Below are positions 14,390-19,117 of a stretch of DNA of 19,117 bases, one piece after another. Location: positions 1 through 19,117 of the forward strand of contig CALGGJ010000076.1 of the NCBI GenBank assembly GCA_937915745.1, written 5' to 3'. Below the pieces are notes generated by a model. It was not told where the DNA came from, searched no databases, and saw only the letters and a program-made list of their open reading frames with translations. This stretch comes from an uncultured Prevotellaceae bacterium (lineage in GTDB: Bacteria; Bacteroidota; Bacteroidia; Bacteroidales; Bacteroidaceae). The first letter of the stretch is position 1, and the number at the start of each line of letters is the position of its first letter. Both the position numbers and the translations under genes were made by a program.

Positions 14390-16195
14390 ATGAAAAAATT
14401 CGCCATTATATGCTGCATACTGAGCCTTGCTACAGGTACAGCCACAGCCGAAATCGTTCCGCAGATAGCCAATGTGCAATCGCGGCAAACCCTCTCGCTC
14501 AACGGACCGTGGAACTATATCATCGATGTTCAGGAGGAAGGATACTACGACTACCGCATGAATCCCACATCATGGGGTTTCTTCCGCAATGCCAAGCCAC
14601 AACGTCCTGAGGACCTCATTGAATACGATTTTGACAAGGCTCCGACCATGAACATTCCGGGCGACTGGAACACCCAAGACCCTCGTCTGTTTTTCTACGA
14701 GGGCACCGTCTGGTTTAAGCGCAGCTTCGACTACCATCAGCCGTCGGGACGCCGTACACTGCTCTATTTCGGTGCCGTCAACTACGAAGCCCGTGTATAT
14801 GTCAACGGACGAGCGGCCGGATACCACATAGGCGGCTTCACTCCGTTCAATCAAGATGTAACCGACCTGCTGCATGATGGAGAAAACACCATCATCGTGA
14901 AAGTAGATAACAAGCGCCATGCAGAGGATGTTCCGACTCAAATATTCGACTGGTGGAACTATGGTGGCATAACACGCGATGTACTCTTGATAAGCGTAGA
15001 GCCCAATTATGTTGAAAACTACAAGCTGAGCCTCGACACCACTGATCCGGTAAAGAAAAACATCAGGCAGATACACTTCTCGGCCAAGACGAACAAGGCA
15101 GAAGCAGGTCATACGATAACCGTCAATATACCAGAGCTGAAGATAAGCCGTCAACTCACGACCGACTCCAACGGTACCGTGTCGGCCACGATGCAAGCGA
15201 AGAACCTGCAACTATGGTCGCCTGATACACCAAAACGCTATTGCGTGGAGGTATCGATGGGCGATGAGACAATTACCGACTCAATAGGTTTCCGCACTGT
15301 CGAGGCACGAGGCAAGCAAATCCTGCTCAACGGCAAGCCGATATTCCTGAAAGGTATCAGCATACACGAAGAAAAACCGTACGGAGGCGGTCGTGCCAAC
15401 TCTACGGCCGATGCCCACACCCTGCTCTCGTGGGCAAAAGAGCTGGGCTGCAACTTTGTGCGTCTGGCACACTACCCACACAACGAATATGCTGTGCGCG
15501 AAGCTGAACGCATGGGAATCCTGGTGTGGTCTGAGATTCCAGTCTATTGGACCATAGCATGGACAAACAAAAAGACCTATCAAAACGCTGAACAGCAACT
15601 CACCGACATGATCAGCCGCGACCAGAACCGCGCAAACATCATTATATGGTCGATTGCCAACGAAACGCCTCACTCCAACGAGCGCGACCAATTTCTGAGC
15701 CAGTTGTCAAACCACGCCCGCAGCCTCGACAACACCCGGCTCATATCAATGGCAATGGAGGTGACATCTGCATCAAACTACCATAACCGTCTGAACGACA
15801 ACATGAATAAATATGTCGATGTAGTGTCGTTCAACCAATATATAGGCTGGTATCGGGATGTGAACGATGCAGCAAAGATGACATGGGAAATTCCTTACGA
15901 CAAGCCTGTAATCATAAGCGAATTCGGCGGTGGTGCCAAATACGGCCTGCACGGAGATAAAAACCAACGATGGACAGAAGAATTCCAAGAAAACCTCTAT
16001 CGCGAAAACTGTGCCATGATTGACAAGATAGAAGGACTTGCAGGCACTACGCCATGGATTCTGAAAGACTTCCGTTCGCCACGCCGTGTACTCAACGACA
16101 TACAGGATTACTACAACCGGAAAGGACTCTTCTCGGATAACGGCGAAAAGAAGAAAGCATTCTATGTGCTAAAAGACTGGTACACCACCAAGTGA
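14390..16195 (+). CDS. Secreted glycoside hydrolase family 2 enzyme, probably beta-glucuronidase
   Basis: The 601-residue protein has a signal sequence (1-20, ending TATA) and the three GH2 domains: an N-terminal jelly-roll (about 30-200), an immunoglobulin-like domain (about 205-300) and a catalytic TIM barrel (about 300-595). E425 in NIIIWSIANE is the acid/base and E511 in PVIISEFGGG the nucleophile. Near the end, N576-R577-K578 in YNRKGLFS matches the N-x-K motif that binds the glucuronate carboxylate in beta-glucuronidases (N566-K568 in the E. coli enzyme), and the length of about 600 fits that group rather than the longer beta-galactosidases. It would remove glucuronic acid, or possibly galacturonic acid, from host or plant glycans or from conjugates in the periplasm. 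It stands alone, with its own probable promoter, and converges with rsmD. Confidence 0.88.
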   Translation: MKKFAIICCILSLATGTATAEIVPQIANVQSRQTLSLNGPWNYIIDVQEEGYYDYRMNPTSWGFFRNAKPQRPEDLIEYDFDKAPTMNIPGDWNTQDPRLFFYEGTVWFKRSFDYHQPSGRRTLLYFGAVNYEARVYVNGRAAGYHIGGFTPFNQDVTDLLHDGENTIIVKVDNKRHAEDVPTQIFDWWNYGGITRDVLLISVEPNYVENYKLSLDTTDPVKKNIRQIHFSAKTNKAEAGHTITVNIPELKISRQLTTDSNGTVSATMQAKNLQLWSPDTPKRYCVEVSMGDETITDSIGFRTVEARGKQILLNGKPIFLKGISIHEEKPYGGGRANSTADAHTLLSWAKELGCNFVRLAHYPHNEYAVREAERMGILVWSEIPVYWTIAWTNKKTYQNAEQQLTDMISRDQNRANIIIWSIANETPHSNERDQFLSQLSNHARSLDNTRLISMAMEVTSASNYHNRLNDNMNKYVDVVSFNQYIGWYRDVNDAAKMTWEIPYDKPVIISEFGGGAKYGLHGDKNQRWTEEFQENLYRENCAMIDKIEGLAGTTPWILKDFRSPRRVLNDIQDYYNRKGLFSDNGEKKKAFYVLKDWYTTK

Positions 16196-16224
16196 CCAGC
16201 CAGCACCCTGCTCCTGGCAGACGG

Positions 16225-16770
16225 CTACCGGAAAAATGAGAAATTGACCGAACCGTAGTTGCGGTGTTCTACAAAATGCGGATGGTCGGAAAAGTCGTAA
16301 GTCTTGCCATGTTCAAGAATGAAGAGTCCGTCGGTATTCAACATCTGCAAATGACTGTTGCCGAATATCATGTCGGGCAAATCGGCCAGCCATTCGAGCG
16401 TGTATGGAGGGTCGGCAAAGATGATGTCATACTGCCCCGGATGGCCTGTCAGGAATTTTGACACATCGGCCTGAACGGGATGCCATGCAGGGTCTTTGAG
16501 GTCGGCGGCCAGACGCCTGAGATACTGAAAATGCTTGAAATCCTTCTCAACCGACACCACGGTCTGGCATCCTCGGGAAAGCAATTCGAGCGATATACTG
16601 CCAGTCCCGCAAAACAAATCGAGTGCCGACGGATGACTGCTGAAATCTATATACACATTATGCAGGATATTGAACAGTCCCTCCTTGGCAAAATCAGTGG
16701 TGGGACGTGCCTTAAATGTATGAGGCACATCCCACCGTTTTCCTTTATACTTTCCTGATACTACTCGCAT
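16225..16770 (-). CDS. rsmD: 16S rRNA (guanine(966)-N(2))-methyltransferase
   Basis: RsmD places a methyl group on N2 of G966 in 16S rRNA using S-adenosylmethionine. The 181 residues show the family N-terminus MRVVSGKYKGKRW, RPTTDFAKEGLFNIL (22-36), the SAM-binding motif DLFCGTGSIS (51-60), the acidic VEKD (74-77) and the catalytic DPPY (120-123). Length is normal. Its ATG overlaps the upstream gene's TAA by one base (TAATG at 16772-16768), so it is translated by coupling to the unknown 228-residue protein gene. It converges with the GH2 gene, 29 bases away. Confidence 0.95.
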   Translation of the reverse strand: MRVVSGKYKGKRWDVPHTFKARPTTDFAKEGLFNILHNVYIDFSSHPSALDLFCGTGSISLELLSRGCQTVVSVEKDFKHFQYLRRLAADLKDPAWHPVQADVSKFLTGHPGQYDIIFADPPYTLEWLADLPDMIFGNSHLQMLNTDGLFILEHGKTYDFSDHPHFVEHRNYGSVNFSFFR

Positions 16771-17456
16771 TATTCCCAGTTACCCGACATTTTGTTCTGC
16801 GGGTCTTCAAGGTCACCTACGCGCAATCCGAACCATTTACCCTCCGTCTGGTCGGCATTGTCTTCAAAAAGGTCGGCACGGTTCTTACCGCGTTTCTTCA
16901 GTTCCGACTTCAGGTTCTTCACCTTCTTTGCCGGCAGCCCGTCGAGGTAGTCGTCAAGGCTTGCACGTATTTCACACACCTTGTCAAACTCGTTCGACTT
17001 GAGGTTGAAAGCCTCATGCTTGCGAAGCTGGAACATGGCACCCTCGCGGCCAACCGGTATGTATTTAAGCGAATCGGGATTGCTGATGCCCAGTTTGTCG
17101 GCAGCCGACTGCCATATAGTGTCACTGCGATATGCACCAGCCTTAACTGCATCAGACTTCGTCTCATAATCCATTGCGAGTTCGTCGGTCCACACATCTT
17201 CGTCAATGCGCACGACGGCACGGCCGTTCTTTACGAAATCCACCAAAGAGTCGATTGTTCCGCAGAATTCGCCCGAATGGGCACGACGGAACTCCTCTTC
17301 TGCCTCACGAATTTGGAGCAAGCGTGCAATGACCTGTTGTTCGCGCACCGACTTCTGTTCGTCAAACGCAATGTCGGCATAAATACTCATGAAGCATGCG
17401 CCAACTAAGCCCAAAACACATACTACGAGCAACGAGTTTACAATAGTTTTCTTCAT
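16770..17456 (-). CDS. Membrane-anchored protein of unknown function upstream of rsmD
   Basis: The 228-residue protein begins with a lysine pair and a hydrophobic helix (about 6-26) that should anchor it in the inner membrane, with the rest outside. Residues 36-78 hold a charged helix followed by a GEFCGTIDSLVDFVKNGR pattern, which resembles anchored pilin-like or pseudopilin-like proteins seen in Bacteroidetes; no prepilin peptidase site is evident. The C-terminal part is rich in K, E and D (LPAKKVKNLKSELKKRGKNR). I do not recognise a named family. It is coupled to rsmD by a one-base overlap and divergent from the helicase gene. Nothing shows a role in rRNA modification. Confidence 0.8.
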   Translation of the reverse strand: MKKTIVNSLLVVCVLGLVGACFMSIYADIAFDEQKSVREQQVIARLLQIREAEEEFRRAHSGEFCGTIDSLVDFVKNGRAVVRIDEDVWTDELAMDYETKSDAVKAGAYRSDTIWQSAADKLGISNPDSLKYIPVGREGAMFQLRKHEAFNLKSNEFDKVCEIRASLDDYLDGLPAKKVKNLKSELKKRGKNRADLFEDNADQTEGKWFGLRVGDLEDPQNKMSGNWE

Positions 17457-17497
17457 AATTTTTGTTTGTTATTATATTTTTTACTATATTCGTGGCA

Positions 17498-17505
17498 CAA
17501 AAGTA
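17498..17505 (-). promoter_or_regulatory. Probable -7 element for the anchored protein-rsmD operon
   Basis: The minus strand reads TACTTTTG, matching TAnnTTTG, about 40 bases before the start codon at 17456. No matching -33 element is seen at 19-21 bases. It lies in the 101-base divergent gap with the helicase gene, for which I found no clear promoter. Confidence 0.4.
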
Positions 17506-17557
17506 ATGAATAAAAATGAAATAAGGCTCATGCAAGCCAATTTTTTTGTAAATAATT

Positions 17558-19006
17558 ATGATTATTGACTATCTAAAGGAGCTGTTTTTACAAAATTTCG
17601 GTTATAATCCGACCGCAGAACAACTCGCGGCCGTAGAAAACTTATCTGAGTTCATTCTTGCCGATATGGATACAGTGCAGGCCCGTGTAAACCGATGTGT
17701 CTGCCTCAACGGCTATGCGGGAACCGGTAAGACCTCACTCGTGGCAGCGTTGGTTAAAACGATGCAGCAAGTGGGACGCAAATGTGTCTTGCTGGCTCCT
17801 ACAGGTCGGGCCGCCAAAGTATTTGCTGCGTATTCCGGACATCCTGCCTTCACCATTCACAAATTCATATACAGGCAGCGGTCGCTCGACAGCGACGCCG
17901 TGTTCACCCTCGACTTCAACGCGCTTCGTAATGCTCTGTTTGTGGTGGATGAGGCATCGATGATATCCAACGCCCCGAGCGGCGGCATCTACGGTACCGA
18001 CCGTTTGCTCGACGACCTCATCAGTTTCGTCTATTCGGGCGAGGGTTGTAGGCTCATTCTTTTGGGCGACACGGCTCAGTTACCGCCCGTGGGCCAGATA
18101 AATAGTCCTGCACTCCAACCGGATGTACTGCGCAGTTATGGACTCGAGGTGTCTTATATCACACTTACACAGGTTGTGCGGCAAAGCGAGGAGTCGGGCA
18201 TATTGGCTAATGCCACCATGCTACGCAACATAATTGAAAACCGCTGTGGGGAATTTGAGGTGAGATGGGACCACGACATCAGCAACGTGCCAGGCAATGA
18301 ACTCATCGAGTCGTTGGCCGGCAGCTATCGTAGGGCAGGTACGGACGACACCATCGTTGTGTGTCGCTCCAACAAACGTGCACATGTTTACAACATGGGT
18401 ATCAGAAATCAGATTTTGGACCGTGAAGAAGAACTGTCGCACGGAGATATCATCATGATTGCAAAAAACAACTATTACTGGCTGGGCAAACAGCAAGAAG
18501 CGGCCGATGGTGATGAAGAGCGGCCTGGCCGTTCTGATTTTCTGGCAAACGGCGATATTGCGCACGTAGTGCGCGTGAGGAACGAGCGCGAGTTGTACGG
18601 ATTCAGATTTGCCGACTGCACAATGATACTGCCCGATTACGACGATATGGAAATCACTGCCACTGTATTGCTCGACACACTGCATACCGAGTCGCCTGCA
18701 CTGAACCGTGAACAGCAGGAATTATTATACAGAAGGGTGTTGGAAGACTATGACGATATACCCTACAAGCGCGAGCGACTGAAAAAAATGCGTGAGGATC
18801 CTTACTACAATGCACTGCAGATAAAATATGCTTATGCAGTAACTTGTCATAAGGCGCAAGGCGGACAGTGGTCGGAGGTGTATATTGACCAGGGATACAT
18901 TGCTCCGGAGATGCTTACCGCCGACTATTATCGCTGGCTCTACACAGCCTTCACACGAGCAACGCAACATGTTCATCTGGTTAATTGGAAGGAACACGCT
19001 TCGTGA
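17558..19006 (+). CDS. RecD/Dda-like superfamily 1 ATP-dependent DNA helicase
   Basis: The 482 residues contain the motifs of superfamily 1B helicases: Walker A GYAGTGKT (52-59), motif Ia LLAPTGRAAK (78-87), Walker B DEAS (131-134), motif III GDTAQLPPVG (170-179), the motif IV-like LTQVVRQ, and the C-terminal UvrD_C_2 block with THKAQG-like CHKAQGGQW (430-438) and YTAFTRA. These proteins unwind DNA 5' to 3' in repair or replication restart. It lacks the long N-terminal region of RecD2 and the RecBC partners are not nearby, so it resembles stand-alone Dda or Pif1-like enzymes. Start at 17558 gives an N-terminus with the expected Q-motif region (NPTAEQLAAVENL). The gene ends 24 bases before a group II intron on the opposite strand. 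Confidence 0.92.
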   Translation: MIIDYLKELFLQNFGYNPTAEQLAAVENLSEFILADMDTVQARVNRCVCLNGYAGTGKTSLVAALVKTMQQVGRKCVLLAPTGRAAKVFAAYSGHPAFTIHKFIYRQRSLDSDAVFTLDFNALRNALFVVDEASMISNAPSGGIYGTDRLLDDLISFVYSGEGCRLILLGDTAQLPPVGQINSPALQPDVLRSYGLEVSYITLTQVVRQSEESGILANATMLRNIIENRCGEFEVRWDHDISNVPGNELIESLAGSYRRAGTDDTIVVCRSNKRAHVYNMGIRNQILDREEELSHGDIIMIAKNNYYWLGKQQEAADGDEERPGRSDFLANGDIAHVVRVRNERELYGFRFADCTMILPDYDDMEITATVLLDTLHTESPALNREQQELLYRRVLEDYDDIPYKRERLKKMREDPYYNALQIKYAYAVTCHKAQGGQWSEVYIDQGYIAPEMLTADYYRWLYTAFTRATQHVHLVNWKEHAS

Positions 19007-19030
19007 ATCATTCAACCCTTTCTCCCACCA

Positions 19031-19117
19031 ATCGAGTAGGAGGTAAACGCTAATCATAGGCGTTTATCTCCTACTTTCACGTTTACCGACCTCTCACACC
19101 ACCGTACATGCGGTTCC
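19031..19117 (-). mobile_element. 3' end of a group II intron (domains V and VI), partial
   Basis: Read on the minus strand, the last bases give CGCATGTACGGTGGTGTGAG and then AGGTCGG, which matches the 3' half of domain V and the following linker of bacterial group II introns. A long hairpin follows, of 15 pairs with one mismatch (AGTAGGAG and TAAACGC against their complements, 19075-19035, nine-base loop), fitting domain VI. The sequence then ends CCTACTCGAT, a typical intron 3' end (A-Y), at about 19031. The 5' half of domain V and any reverse-transcriptase/maturase gene would lie beyond 19117. The exact 3' splice site could be off by a few bases. Confidence 0.75.
19035..19075 (-). ncRNA. 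Group II intron domain VI stem-loop
   Basis: AGTAGGAG and TAAACGC on one arm pair with GCGTTTA and CTCCTACT on the other, separated by one mismatch (A opposite C in the RNA). The branch-point adenosine should be on the 3' arm, about seven bases before the intron end, but I cannot identify it with certainty from pairing alone. Confidence 0.6.

Noticed and set aside
11091..16195. Polysaccharide utilisation locus made of the outer-membrane protein and GH2 gene
   Set aside because: There is no SusD gene, the receptor is not SusC-like, and a strong terminator and separate promoter lie between the two genes.
16196..16224. Terminator between the GH2 gene and rsmD
   Set aside because: The 29-base convergent gap has only short imperfect pairing (GCCAGC with nearby GGC) and no T-run.

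Overview
This 19.1 kb window looks like chromosomal DNA from a Bacteroidales bacterium, most likely the Prevotella group. The evidence is a DUF4492-cydA-cydB operon, MenA, a DUF6249-type membrane protein next to an ECF sigma factor, a CarboxypepD_reg/OMP_b-brl outer-membrane protein, a secreted GH2 glycosidase, and promoters of the Bacteroidetes type (TAnnTTTG at -7, TTG/TTTG about 18-22 bases upstream). Species cannot be fixed from sequence alone.

Layout. 1-3518 (minus): a respiratory operon reading lipoprotein > DUF4492 protein > cydA > cydB, making the menaquinol-oxidising cytochrome bd oxidase. 3697-5178 (minus): DUF6249-type membrane protein > ECF sigma factor > 81-residue membrane protein, a probable envelope-signalling unit. 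5179-5455: divergent control region with a 22-bp tandem repeat. 5456-7177 (plus): short formate/nitrite-family channel and a membrane-anchored AraC-type regulator. 7345-7695 (plus): TM2-domain protein, then a strong hairpin, a MITE-like element and heptamer repeats. 8154-10856 (minus): MORN-repeat exported protein > menA > EamA transporter, with heptamer repeats in every gap. 11091-14069 (plus): large outer-membrane beta-barrel protein with terminator, followed by a second 22-bp repeat array. 14390-16195 (plus): GH2 beta-glucuronidase-like enzyme. 16225-17456 (minus): anchored unknown protein overlapping rsmD. 17558-19006 (plus): RecD/Dda-like helicase. 19031-19117: the 3' end of a group II intron on the minus strand, running out of the window.

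Functional links. MenA supplies menaquinone and cytochrome bd consumes menaquinol, so two steps of quinone respiration are present, in separate operons. The sigma locus, the AraC regulator and the TM2 protein are membrane-linked sensing or unknown functions. The outer-membrane protein and the GH2 enzyme are adjacent but are separated by a terminator and have no SusD partner, so they are not a typical polysaccharide utilisation locus.

The least explained material is between the genes: (a) a 266-bp element with perfect 19-bp inverted ends, one end of which recurs as an exact 41-bp inverted copy touching the cydB stop codon; (b) two separated arrays of the same 22-bp repeat; (c) three loci of 7-bp tandem repeats flanking menA and the EamA gene. 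No CRISPR array, tRNA, rRNA or complete transposase gene was seen.
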